Part shown: positions 45,380-56,639 of the stretch, one piece after another
How positions within the stretch are numbered: the first letter of the stretch is position 1
Layout of the letters: each line of letters starts with the position of its first letter
Source of the DNA: Selaginella moellendorffii
Taxonomy: Eukaryota; Streptophyta; Lycopodiopsida; Selaginellales; Selaginellaceae
NCBI RefSeq assembly: GCF_000143415.4
Contig: NW_003314272.1
Coordinates: 1,393,039-1,457,038 of the forward strand
Length of the DNA: 64,000 nucleotides
Reading direction: 5' to 3'
Made by a program: the position numbers and the translations under genes
The notes under the pieces: generated by a model
What the model was told of the DNA's origin: nothing
Database searches by the model: none
The model's input: only the letters and a program-made list of their open reading frames with translations

Positions 45380-45863
45380 TTCTCTACCAGCACCCTGCAA
45401 CCTCAAATCTCTCCGACAGCAGGTTCTTAAGCTCATCATCGTCCGTGCCAACTAGCGGATCTGGCACCGCCACCAGTATCTTCTGGAGCAACTGCTTCAC
45501 CTCCCGGTTCAGCAACATAAAGTTGTCTCCCAGCCCGAAGCACGTCAAATGCCTTCGGTCCATAACACCCAGTTTGAGGGACTAACCAGCTTTGGCTCCT
45601 GTAGAAAGACCAGCAGCGTGACGATCCCGATATCTACGTCCAAAACACCGCTTGTCAGCTGAGACGGTTTGTAGCCACCCTGTATCGGGATTTGCTTGCA
45701 GACGTGCGACAGGCAAAGCACGAAGCTCTTCTCGACTCATGCTTGCAGTCAAGACCGTGCACCGTCGTGTACACCAGTTTGGTTCGCTGTCAGTGCGATA
45801 TGATGAGCTCAACATAAACCAAACGACAACCATTCTTCGACAGGCCCTGGATGACAAGAACAA
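45380..45863 (-). pseudogene. Uncharacterised protein relic (as 4082-4483), copy B
   Basis: Opens with an in-frame MSREELRALPVARLQ and NPDTGWLQTVSADK. A deletion then removes the segment kept in copy A and puts the acidic C-terminus out of frame. Confidence 0.45.
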
Positions 45864-46336
45864 GGACTACCATTCTTCTCGGCTTCACCATGCCATCTTT
45901 CCTGCTCGGATTGGAGCTTTCGAGACAGTAATCTTGACGGAGAAAGCTGGGCCCTCAATGCTGGGGATCACACCAGTTCCTGCATCCGCATGTCAGTTGG
46001 CATGCTGCAGCTCAAGCTCGTTCCTTCATAAATGACACACTCTCAAAATATAGCCCTTGAATGACCCGTGTGCAAGACCGCCCTCTTGGCAGCTCGCTGA
46101 TCGTTACTTCGATCCAGACTTTGAAGGCAATGCATGACATTCTTGAGTGCCTGATCAGCGGGAACTGCCGGAAGAATGCAGCCCCTAAACTCCGAGTCCA
46201 TGTCGCAGTGCCGGAGGAACCGGCGCACGCCTTACGTTACCAATCCCATGATGCCTCTCATAGCCGTATAAAATACATATGACGTTATTTGTCGGTGATG
46301 TGTCACGTTTGATTTGTTCCACGTTTTCGAATCAAG

Positions 46337-46600
46337 TTATGAGGACTGGAGCAGAGCCCTAAGCGGAGACTTCCCATCCAGCTCCTCCCCCAGGACTTGC
46401 TCGAGATAGAGCACCATGGAAGCCTCGGTGCTGTAGCTTGCAAGCTTGTCTGCGAGCTCCGGGGTCCGAGGAGGATAAGCCGAAGAATGTATGCTCGCAA
46501 GGCTGCAGTGGCAGACGTGAACTCCCAGCTGGCGACTTCCCCGTGCACGATGCCTGGACAAGGCAAGAGTACTATGCTGTAATGGATGCCTGTGCTTCAC
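46337..46600 (-). other. Possible C-terminal exon, cassette copy B
   Basis: Minus-strand frame ending LADKLASYSTEASMVLYLEQ..., then RALLQSS and a stop. It is identical at 63478-63741, but the frame is shifted in copy A by a small indel. It reads like a protein C-terminus but matches nothing I know. Confidence 0.25.
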
Positions 46601-46659
46601 TAGTTTGAGAAATGCAGAAGAACGAAGACTTGCTGTTCCTCAGCTCGTTGATGTGTGCA

Positions 46660-47090
46660 TACATTGATTCATGCGTACCTCCCATGAATTCCAACCCGCT
46701 CACGTCCCTGGGTACAGTACTTTAGGACATAATACAAATTAGTGCTGCTTAACGATGTTTAAAAATATATTTTCCTTTCTTAAATGAATTGAAAATACCT
46801 ATAAAGTGATATCCATGATACCCTACCTCTAGAATCTAAGCCCAAAGCATCTCTTCACATTGCCTCTTCATAAAGAAAGCTAATGCTCCCTGAAAGAGAT
46901 ATGAACAAGAGCAACCCAACAGACTACAATTACAATGATATCAGTGGGATATTTTACTAGTATTTAAAATTAGGACGATTCTTTGTGATCTAAGCTAAGG
47001 AAAATAAAATTTCAGAAGAAACTAGTAATTAATAAATAAATTTAAAATAATCAAAGATTAAGAGATATACACTGAGGAACCCAAAGAACA
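46660..47090. other. AT-rich spacer
   Basis: No gene seen. The same sequence begins again at about 63800 and runs to the end of the window, so the B/C duplication extends at least this far. Confidence 0.5.
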
Positions 47091-48260
47091 TGTTAAGACA
47101 AGAAGCCTCATAGAGACAATACCATTAGGTGATGAATATAAAGAAGTGGTGCACTGAAAAACCATGCACCTGCTTATGGTTCTGGAAATGAGACTAAGAA
47201 TACAAATTATTTTGGTTTGCTGAAGAAATCAAGTTGTTTGGATGAGACTTGAATGTTGGACATTTAGACTGCAACAGAAATTTATGCAGTTTTTTTTCTA
47301 GACTGATGTCAAATATGACCCAACAAATGACAAATGTGGCATGTTCAGCTTGATGCTAGCTGGATGCTAATCTTCCATGTATCGCTCCAAGGTTAAGGAG
47401 CTTAGAGAATGGCTTCACTGCAGGAGAGAGAAAGCAGAAAGTGTATTGAAGAGACAGATAGATCACTTTAAACAGAAGGCAAACTTCCGCTTCTTGTTCA
47501 CACTCCCTCCCCTGGAAAAAAAAGTTAGTTTTGCACACTTCACCATTTCGCTCGATGTCATTGACAATCTCGACACCCTTGGGAATCTTCACCTCCTCTG
47601 ACATGGAACAGGAACATTGTACTGCAGCAACGCTTTGCACTAGCAATACCTGCATTGTTCGTTCCTTAAGTATGAGCAGCTACAAAAGCATATGCAACGA
47701 ACCTTTCACAGCTTGTTTTGTTACCATACGGGACTTGTTGCAGTGGCCTGGAAGCCGAACTGGTCATAGTTCGATTCCACCAGGAGGAAGCAGAGTACAA
47801 ACTCGTGCGGCTTACTGGTACCGGCATAGATATTGTTCCATGCCACTACTGGATGGTGTGCTGCTATAGTTGGTTGCACCAGTGTCCTAGGAAGAATAGT
47901 GTAGTCCACAGCCGCATTATTCTTGATCACTGGCCTCCATGCATAGTGGATAGCATCAGCACTTGCCATCATTTGCAATTAGCCAACCAATGGTAACTCA
48001 GCTCTGCAGTAACTCATTTTCCTCCAGTAGAACAATTTTCAAATCTTGTAGTATTGCAACAACCTTGGTCTTAGTTCCAAAGGCTGGCAACCATCGCATG
48101 CAATCCTCACAGGATTTCCCCGATCTTCAGATTTGCAGTTTCTAAAATAGGTCATATCCAGTGAAAATTAAAAGTAAATGTTGAGTCACAAACATTTTTC
48201 TTTGCAAAGATCCTAAAGGATATTCTCTTTCCTCTTAATAGTCATTATTTTGCCTACCGT
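47090..48260 (-). pseudogene. Scraps of U2 and U3, matching the palindrome spacer
   Basis: Reverse-oriented counterpart of about 32340-33600. It contains LIETIPLGDEYKEVV (about 47100-47150, + strand), VLLVQSVAAVQCS with EEVKIPKGVEIVND (47655-47560, -), TSKPHEFVLCFLLVESNYDQF (about 47820-47750, -) and DAIHYAWRPVIKNN (about 47960-47920, -). Indels differ from the spacer copy. It lacks the fold-back insertion seen at 33529-33624, so it shows the earlier state of that site. Confidence 0.55.
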
Positions 48261-48501
48261 TAATTTTATGTATTACTAGTATGCTCAGCCAATGTTGGGT
48301 AGTTAGCAAAGCCTCTCACACTCACCAACATATCTTTGTGATAGAACTTGCTCACATTTCACAATTTCCTTATGAAATGATTCCTCCATCTCTAGCATTA
48401 AGCCATTTTGGTCCATTGCTATCCATTGGGCAATAAGGAAAGTTAAAAAATAAACAAAGTTTTTGTTTTCATGTTTTAAGGTGTAATAGGAGAGGAGTCA
48501 A

Positions 48502-48933
48502 TTAATATAAAGTTTCTTTGTATATAGTATTGATGGTGAATGTTGATGAATTAAATGGAATTAAATGGCTTTGTGTATGAGTTATGTCAACTCGAATTGC
48601 AAGTTGTTGTGGTGATGTGCATCTTGAGAGTGCAATACAGAGCTGCCCATGGGTAAAAATTGGTTTGGGTAAGTAGATGTTCACACAATCAAATGTTTGA
48701 CTTTGGCATTTTGAAATTGTCATATAGTATCCAAGACAAAGAGGAAATTGTTTTTGAAACATATAAAATGGAACATCTAAATTAGAAAGTGTTAAGTTAA
48801 TGCGTAGGATAAAAGTTTTAGTACCTTTAAACTCATTTGTAATTATTTCACAATCCAAAACTTTAAATGAAGTTCTTTTGACCATTAGTCGAGTCCCATT
48901 GCATAATCCAATTGTTGGAGACATATTTCTCAA
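48502..48933 (-). pseudogene. Helitron PIF1-like helicase, C-terminal part
   Basis: 143 codons without a stop. LCNGTRLMV is followed by a beta-rich stretch and then PLCLGYYMTISKCQSQTFD and HGQLCIALSRCTSPQQL, the usual end of Helitron helicases. It is cut off from the ATPase part by stops between 48940 and 49470. Confidence 0.85.
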
Positions 48934-49468
48934 AAGAATAACTATACAACCTTCTTTTAGTATCGATTTATGTGGTGGTAGTCCAAAGGGAGTGATAGAG
49001 TTTAGAAATTCAATTGGGAAATCTTCAAGATGTTTAACATTAACAGAGTCAATGCTAATGTAAATTTGAGGTGGACTTAGTAATTGAGAGATAATGTTAT
49101 TGTTAATTGGAAATGTATCATCATTGAGAGGTGTTGAAATGGCTATATTTGCTGTAATTTGAACATTTAAAATGTCTTCAATACATGGGAATATGAAATC
49201 AGTAATAGAGGTACTTTTAATTAGTTCTGAAGGAAGAAAGATAGAATCAAGTGGTAAGATAGGGTTTTATGTGTAATTATTTCTATCACCAACTTTCAAT
49301 AGCTATTTTGCCCAGTCTAGATCTACTTGCACTGTTATTAAGTATTAAATCAGAAATAGATATATCATTAATTGGATTAATAATTTAAAGGTTGTATGGG
49401 ATGTTTGTCCATTGTGTAGTAGTGTGCTTGCAATGCCCGTCCATGCCATACAAACCACTTTTTTTATT

Positions 49469-49720
49469 TTAAAACTCAAAATATTTTACCATTATATTTA
49501 ATAAATATGTTTTGCCAGTGCTGCCAAGGCCATCAATAAAAATAAAATGGTTAATATCATTCGGGCACTCAACAATGTTAACAATTTTAGTATTCAAGTT
49601 TCTAATATCATAGTAAATTTTTGTATATGAATGGTTGTAGTTTGGTATTGATTGAATAGAGGTATTTAGAATTGGGATAAGTAAGTTGTATGATTGGTTT
49701 ATTTTACCATGTATTATCAT
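49469..49720 (-). pseudogene. Helitron PIF1-like helicase, Walker A part
   Basis: Contains NHFIFIDGLGSTGKTYLLN, the nucleotide-binding loop of PIF1-type helicases, preceded by about 60 residues of helicase N-terminal sequence. Confidence 0.85.
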
Positions 49721-51969
49721 TCTTGAGTTAATGTCTATTAGAGTAAGTTTATATTGGCATATAATATTTGTTTTACCAAAATCTTTAGAGAGCTAATCTT
49801 TAAAAACATCCATAAAATATAGTGAGTCTTGTGGATTGCAAAAAATGCATATAAAAGTAAAGAGTTGACACAATTGTGTAGGCATTTAGAAATTGTATAC
49901 TTCTTGTAAATAGTTATACAATTCATTATTATCGTCAAGAAGACCCATAACAACAACAACTTATTGAAAGTTTTAGTAAGTTATATTTTAATATTGTCGA
50001 AGTATGTCACACCTTTTTTATGAAAAAGAATAATACTTAAGTGGTACAACTTGGTATTTAGAGGAGATACTAAGTAAAGTTGAGAAATAACCTCTTTTTT
50101 TTTTCAACATTGCCATACGTTAGCAGATTTATTGAAAATATAATGTAAAAGTATTTGAACATAGGTATATTGTTTTGCATTTGATCATGAATATTAAGCT
50201 CAAACCATTTTGTTAGCATTGTTCCATTATATGCTGCTCTTTACAAGGCATTGTGCTTTGAGCCTTCCACAACCTATATAAAAATCAACTCTCATATTTT
50301 TTGATTAGATCTATAGTATTGTAAATTATTGCTTTCAAATTTAAAATAGGCATCTACAATATATTGTTAGGTGAGTTTTCCAGCATATAAAATTTGGTCA
50401 TATGTAACTGTAGAGGTTGATAATGTTGAATTTCTTTTGGACAAACGATAGGCATAATATTGAAGGAGTGTTATATGCTTATTAGAAGAAAGCTTGTCAT
50501 GCTAGGCTCTATCTCCATGTGGAAAAAACAATGGATAAACCATATCATCACAATTAATATTTAAAATAAATATATATTGTAGTTCTGATGATTTTGGATG
50601 AATGTATATTTCACAATCAAAAGTGGCATGCCGTCTTCACTTTGGAAAACTATTGCAACATCATTAGTTTGTGGAGTATTATATCAACAGTGGTCTATAC
50701 CTTCATTTATAATGAGCATATATACTCCACGTAAATTGCTACCAAAAATGATAGTTCTTGAAATATTTTCTCGTTCCAATTCATACATCATTCTAAAAGC
50801 TTGTGCATATGGATTAATATGTCAAAGTATCATATCTAGTTGAAGCAATAAATTATAATCACAGTTAATGTTAAAAGGGTTTTGTTTTCTGATATCAGTA
50901 GCCTCATTGGACTCTAGCATGTATAATTGATTGTAACTTGGATTTTGATGTATTGAAGGATGTTGTGGCATAATTTTGTGATAGATTTGTCTGGACCAGG
51001 ACCTGTAAAAGTATTAATGCTAGCTCCCATAGATGCGAAAGCAAATGCACTATTATATTGTCTTATATTACTCTTGAAATTAAAGTGTTTGTGTGAGGTA
51101 TATACAGAATACAGAAAAGGTGGTAATGGAAGTATTGGAGGTAGGTAGGCCTGTCCACTTTAGCAACCAATAGACTTGTTCTCATTGGCAAAGTGTGAGG
51201 CATGACAATACTTACAAATATATGATAAGGGACCTATATTCATTGTCAAAACAGATGTATCATTATATAGGTAATTGCTAGCAAGTGTGATGTGAATTTG
51301 AGGTGAAGGGGGCAAATGGGAATTTGAAATTGACTGCTGTTCAGTGTGATTAATTCTCAATAAGGAATTATTAAGATTTGTTTGATGTCGATACTCCATA
51401 GCCTCTTGAATATTACTGTTGTAAAGCTGTATGTATGTTGGTGCTGGTTAGTGTCTTCAATGTTATCATTGTAGGAATGTGTATGTTTGTATTGAATAGC
51501 ATTCAGTACATGTTGAAGGTGTGATATTAATTTCAATAGTTTCTTTTGGAAATAGAGATCAATTATTAGGGCAGATAGAAAGCAAAAAAATTTTACTGAG
51601 GGATATGGATGGGCATAAAAATTGATCTTTTGGATGCAATCGGGTGTTGCCAAAAGAGCAGATTGATGTGTTACTTGATACACTGTCTTCTCGCAAGACT
51701 TACATTTTTGCTACCTCACTGTGAGTGCCATGTTTCCTCCACCAAATTGGGATCTGCGAGGTGCACGCTCCAATTGATCAGCCTGGGAATTCGTGGAGGA
51801 GCGTGGTGCCTCACATCTGCGAGCGAATGGAGATCATCCCGTCACGTGGAGGCCTAGAAGTAGAAAACCCTAGCCCCGGTATGAATGGCAAGAACGCCTC
51901 ACTAGCCATTGGATCCAGCTCATCATTCCTCCCATGTTACATTATAATGAGGACTTTTTCAGTGCGTTT

Positions 51970-52729
51970 TCAGTGAGTGGAATCTTTCCTAAAGATTAAA
52001 ATCTTTGCTGCTCGAACTGTAAGAACAGAGAGTTCTTGGTTGATCAAATCATCTAGCAGCAAAAAGAAATCTTTGAAGCTCTTGTGATCTTTGGAAAACT
52101 TCCAAACTATCGTGATCATCTCCAAGCATTGGAAATCTTTCAAGCTCTTGTCAACATTGTATGCATGGAGTAGCGGATTTCCACTCTTCTTCTTTTCCAG
52201 CTTCATGGACCCCAAGACATAACAAAGCCGTGAGGATTGCCGATGAATCTCCATCACTATGAAGCGTCTGTCCATCTTGCTTGCTCCCTCGGCAAGTTTG
52301 GCAGCCATATCTACCAGTCCATCACTGTTGAGCATGCCATAAAGAAAGCTCTCCTCGTCTTCATAATCACCACAGGAGAAAGCCACTCCATCTTTGGAAT
52401 GATGTACCACTTGCTCGTTGCACGCTCTAGAGCCAATGCAAAAGTTTGGAATCCTTCCACGTCCATCCAGCAGCCCTTCCAGTGCCTAGAGTTCACAATT
52501 GAGTCTCTATACGTGCTGCCTTGAAAGTCACTGCTCATTGTGCACAAGAACTTCCACAGCGTAGGCTCATAGAAGAGGTAGCTGTGCAGCAGAGCTTTTG
52601 AGCTCACTCAGATGTCACCACTTCCAAAAAGTGACTCTAGTGTCCTAAGAGCCACAGCTTTTGTTGGCAGAGTGAGCTGGTTCTTGAGTTGATTCTTCCT
52701 GTCCACCAAAGTTTCTCTAAGGTGAGGCC
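51970..52729 (-). pseudogene. Uncharacterised gene U4, final exon
   Basis: The exon starts after a strong acceptor (a T-rich run ending TTTTTTCTAG at 52730) with GPHLRETLVDRKNQLKN and reads to ESLFGSGDI. It then meets one TGA, continues SSKALLHSYLFYEPTLWKFL, and after a small frameshift near 52390 ends in a 100-residue stretch (MDRRFIVMEIHRQSS..., final FRKDSTH). The single stop and shift suggest a recently dead gene or an unrecognised intron. Leucine-rich, cytosolic-looking, no known motif. It somewhat resembles U1 in composition, but I cannot claim homology. Confidence 0.4.
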
Positions 52730-52999
52730 CTAGAAAAAACCCAAGAAACCACGGAATTCCAGTAAGAACACACTGGCTGGCTTATGTAGTGAGAATTTGA
52801 GAGCCAAAGTTCTAGCTCTAGCCACTGTTGGCCTCGCAAATGCTGGTAAGTTTATATTGATGATGTTGTAGCCCACTTGGACTTGGGCTATGAATAAAAG
52901 TGCACCCTCTTTTCTAATCGGTTAAGGGTCTTGGGATATTTAAGGTTAAGTGTTCTTGAGTTTGAATAGTATTGGATTAGATGACACTAGAAAGTCCAA

Positions 53000-53250
53000 A
53001 TTCAGAAGTTTAGTTTTGTGTTAAAGACTGTTGACACTGCTTTTTCCTTTTGACCATCTACTACTCACTTTACAATTAAGTGTATTCCTTGGAAGAATAA
53101 ATTCATCCAAATTCAGAAGTTTACATTTGGTATCAGAAAGGGGATCCCTTTAATTTTGTGATAATGATTGTGACACTGCTTTTTCCTTTTGACCATCTGC
53201 TACCCACTTTACAATTAGGTGTATTTCATGGAAAAATAGACTCATCAGTA
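53000..53250. repeat. Imperfect tandem duplication with PBS-like motif
   Basis: Two similar units (about 53000-53100 and 53115-53235) share ACACTGCTTTTTCCTTTTGACC and CACTTTACAATTA. Between them lies TTTGGTATCAGAAAGG (TGGTATCAGA at 53128-53137), which matches the start of an initiator tRNA-Met primer-binding site. It may be a scrap of an LTR element. Confidence 0.45.
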
Positions 53251-53265
53251 AAACCATGGTATGTT

Positions 53266-53400
53266 TACCCCTATTGTCTTGTTGGGATCATTGATGGCTT
53301 TCCTCGGGGTCTCAACACTTTTGTACGTGATGAAAACAAATCCTCATCCATTCTAGCAAATCCCTGGCCACTGCTTCCTTGTCGATGCCTCTAGCCATGC
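53266..53400 (-). pseudogene. RRM (RNA-binding) domain scrap
   Basis: The minus strand at 53343-53266 encodes GFVFITYKSVETPRKAINDP, which fits RNP-1 and the following helix of an RNA-recognition motif of the hnRNP/UBA2 type. A stop precedes it in frame, and upstream sequence in another phase (GIDKEAVARDLLEW) may be more of the domain. Only a fragment remains. Confidence 0.45.
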
Positions 53401-53995
53401 CATTGCAGCTGCTCATCGCCAAAATCCTGCTCAAACGATTTGTGCTCCTTCCGATGCAGCCGCTCACCGATGGTGGAATTCCAGTAAGAACACACACATT
53501 CCTTATTGTGTTGAGGGAGAAAGAAGAGCACAGAGATGTACAGCCTGTCCCACCTGGGCTGCCAACGGATGCTAAATTGCATAATAGTTATGCAGCCCTG
53601 CAAAAGCAAAACACATGAGTGATCCCCTGTCCTTGTTGCTGCTAGGCAGCAGTGCCCCCTCTCCCACTTCCCCTGGAAACCTCGTGGCTGGGAGGAGCCA
53701 TGGTAAAAAAAAGAGAGCTTTACCAGGCAAGCAGATGGGTATCACTCACACCTGCTGCGTGCCCACTAGCTGGCCCAAAACTTCACAAAAATATTTCAAA
53801 AGGATGTGTGGTAAGAAACTGATATTTACCGATTTACCCCGCATCCGATGGCCCCGATTGGCCAGATCCGGCAGCCCTCAAAGTTCGGCAATTGCTCTTT
53901 ATAGTAGTAGATGTAAAAAAGCTTACTTTGAATCTTATTTTCCTTTGTGAACATCTACATTCTTTAATTCCATAAAGCCAACTAAGAATGGACCT

Positions 53996-54472
53996 TTAGA
54001 ACTTGAAAGCCTGAATGAACCAATTGCCATGGCGAATGATCCAGCCCATCCAGCTGGAATTTCTCATAACAACATATTGCAATCTGCATGTTGCTGCTGT
54101 GAAATATACCGAAGCTGCTGAGCCACACCAGAGAGAAATATATTGCACAGCTTCCAAAGTACAAAGACTGCAAGCAGCCTGAGCGTTACAAGTGAGTTCT
54201 TCAAGCAAGTCACCATGCTGGGTGGTGATATTGCTTGAGGTGTGGAGCATATCAGTGAAGGCTGCTCCAATAGCACTTGTTGATGGATCCCAGATAGATA
54301 ACTTTGTGCAAGAGCATACCAAAGTGTTGGCCAAGTAGCTCTCCCAGCAAACTGGAGCTGCTGGAGCTGAAACTGGAGTTGGAACTTGAGAGATTTTGAA
54401 AGGAGGAGATCGCTTGGCTCCAGCAATTGTGATTATAAAGGAGAGCGCTAAGAAAACTTTACCTTGGTCCAT
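53996..54472 (-). CDS. Small secreted cysteine-rich protein, possibly Gnk2/DUF26-like
   Basis: 158 residues, single exon, ATG at 54472. A signal peptide is visible (about residues 1-19, KVFLALSFIITIAG), then a Pro/Ala-rich linker and a mature part with eight cysteines (42, 53, 55, 95, 101, 104, 116, 129). The run C-x5-C-x2-C followed by WCGSAASVYF...CRLQY resembles the second half of Gnk2 (stress-antifungal, DUF26) domains, which normally have C-x8-C-x2-C. If so, it would be an apoplastic defence or carbohydrate-binding protein. The match is partial. This is the only intact member of four copies in the window. A TATATAAA box lies about 40 bp upstream of the ATG. Confidence 0.7.
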   Translation of the reverse strand: MDQGKVFLALSFIITIAGAKRSPPFKISQVPTPVSAPAAPVCWESYLANTLVCSCTKLSIWDPSTSAIGAAFTDMLHTSSNITTQHGDLLEELTCNAQAACSLCTLEAVQYISLWCGSAASVYFTAATCRLQYVVMRNSSWMGWIIRHGNWFIQAFKF

Positions 54473-54771
54473 TGCCTTTGATATTGTTTGGCTTGGAAAC
54501 CTGATAGTAATTTATATAAAAGTCAGGAGGAAGGCTCCGCAAATGATCAGAAGTGGACAAATGATTTAAAGTTTGCTCTAACGTTCCTTTTGTATTATAA
54601 GCAAACAAGTATAGGTATGAATGAGTCTGATGTTCTTAATTTAATAGTTAATTCATATGCTTCTAGATAACAATTGCCAGCCGGTGGGGAAATATTGAGG
54701 CCTTATTCATGTATGTATATATATATAAAAGGTTTCCAAGGTCAAAACAGGCAGTTCATAGTTCATAGACA
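54473..54771. promoter_or_regulatory. Divergent promoter region between two Cys-rich genes
   Basis: About 300 bp between head-to-head starts. A minus-strand TATATAAA lies at 54511-54520 and a plus-strand TATATATAAAAGG at 54719-54732, each about 40 bp from its ATG, implying very short leaders. The middle is AT-rich with no gene. Confidence 0.6.
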
Positions 54772-55256
54772 ATGGAGCAAGGTAAAGTTTTCTTAGCGCT
54801 CTCCCTCATAATCACAATTGCTGGAGCCAAGAGATATCCTCTTCCCAGAATTTCTCCAGTTCAACCTCCAGCTCCAGCTCCAGCTCCAGCAGCTCTTGGA
54901 CTTTGCTAGAAGAGCTACCTAGCCAACACGTGGTATGCTCTTGTGCAAAATTATCTGTCTGGGATCCATCAACCAGGGCTATTGGAGCAACCTTGATTGA
55001 TATGCTCCGCACCTCAAGCAATATCACCACCCAGCATGGTGAGTTGTTTGGAGCTCTCACTTACAACGATCAAGCTGCTTGCAAGCTTTGTACTTTGGAA
55101 GCTATAAATTCTATTTCTTTCTGGTGTGGCTCTGCAGCTTCGGTGTCTTACACAACAGCGGCATGTAGAGTGCAGTATGTTGTGAAAAACACCAGCTGGG
55201 TCAGCTGGATCATTCGCCAAGGCAGCTGGTTCATTCGGGCTTTCAAGTTCCATTGA
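54772..55256 (+). pseudogene. Small secreted cysteine-rich protein, dead paralogue
   Basis: ATG at 54772 with the same signal peptide (MEQGKVFLALSLIITIAGAK) and a Pro-Ala linker, then Cys followed by TAG where the intact gene has Trp (residue 43 there). A one-base loss a few codons later shifts the frame. The remainder (VCSCAKLSVWDPS... to FIRAFKFH) is open and very close to the fragments at 31722-32048 and 34004-34330, so this gene, not the intact one, is their likely parent. Confidence 0.8.
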
Positions 55257-56385
55257 AGAAGTTTCAGCATGCCTGGAAATAAATTGCACTTGCCTAGCAT
55301 ATGCTGTGTAGTTAGTAAAATATTGTTTTTATTTTATTAATATATTAAAAGATAAATTGGAATAGTATCAAAATAACAAATATTATATTCCACTTTGATT
55401 GAGGGAATTATGCCTAGAAAATGCTAGATGAATACAAAAATAATTTTTTATAAACTTGATAATATAAATATCTAGAAAAAAAATATTAAGTAATAATAAA
55501 TATCCATTAATAAAAATATTATCTTAAATTTATTATTTGGAAATATGAATATATTTAGAAAAATACTTGACAAAGAAAAGAGTAAAAATGAATTTTATAT
55601 TATTAAAAATATGTTATATGTAAATTATATTTTTACTTGGGATAAATTTATTATGATTTTATCAAACAAAAGAGAATAATTACTGCAAGACATTAATTAC
55701 TTATACATTTTACTTAGGATATAAAACAATAAGTTTTTAGGAACATTAATATATTACTATCCAGATCTAATCAAGAAAATAATTATTTGTAAATATATAT
55801 GTTATGGAAACTATAAATTAAAATCTTATATTCCATCATATTATGTACTAATAAACTATATTTGCAGTTAGTAAAAATATTTTAAAATATTACTGTTTAA
55901 TCAAACATTACATACATTATTGTAATTTTTTTTGATAATGAGTTAGATTGTAAATAGCTAAGGCTACATATAAAAATATAATATGTACTCTTATTGTTAA
56001 AGTTGTTTAATATTTTCATATTAACACTTGAAACTTTAACTATAGTCCTACACATTTATAAAATTAAGTTAACCCACATTTGATATACCAACTCGATATA
56101 CAATTACCTAGTGTTGAGTTTTATATATTTTAATGATATTTAGACATGACATTTGTACAGAATATAATTTTCTTATTATATTTATAAGTACTGTTAAAGT
56201 TAAATTATAAAAGTTAATTTTGACCTAAACTATTCAAATATTATAATACTTTATAAAACAGAATAAGTTTAGATAAAGTTGATTATTTTATTCATAAAGC
56301 ATTAAAAATAAAGTTATTCACATAAAAAATATTTACTATCTTGTGTTAAACAGAATTTAAATCTCTGCCAGTTTTGGATTTTGAT
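55257..56385. other. AT-rich intergenic DNA
   Basis: Strongly AT-rich. No gene, RNA gene or clear repeat is recognised on either strand. Confidence 0.6.
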
Positions 56386-56630
56386 CTAGTGATGCCACCA
56401 AAGACATACATAATCTATCAACTCAATGAAATGGATTTTGGGATTGCGGATCACTTTGTTCCATTCACTGAAGAGCGAAGCACAATAAACTACATTGCAG
56501 ACATTCACAAGGCCAGCTAGCAAAGCAGCACCACCACTCTTTGTTGAAATTACATTGCCACCGTCCACTACAATTGTAGCTCTTACTTTCGAACTCATCA
56601 AAAAGGCCACACATTCAGAAATTGTTGAAG
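56386..56630 (-). pseudogene. Possible short-chain dehydrogenase C-terminal scrap
   Basis: After an acceptor-like GGCTAG, the minus strand reads PSTISECVAFLMSSKVRATIVVDGG. This resembles the end of SDR enzymes (VAFL..., then VDGG), with the usual YxTG stretch shortened. It continues about 50 codons beyond the normal SDR end. No catalytic part is nearby. Confidence 0.3.
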
Positions 56631-56639
56631 GCTAGCCAT

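Larger units (their letters stand above)
48502..51683 (-). mobile_element. Helitron remnant (Rep and PIF1-type helicase)
   Basis: Minus-strand protein remains in Helitron order, with many stops and shifts. Near 51200 is a zinc-finger-like CKYCHASHF segment typical of the Helitron N-terminal region. Near 51085-51000 is the NIRQYNSAFAFASMG block. Near 50830-50750 is NPYAQAFRMMYELE, and near 50430-50300 GKLT*QYIVDAYFKFES. The helicase has a Walker A motif GLGSTGKT (about 49520) and the C-terminal part with CNGTRLMV and LCIALSRCTS (48933-48502), which resembles helicase motif VI of PIF1-type enzymes. The AT content is far higher than in the genes around it. The element's ends were not located. 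Confidence 0.85.
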
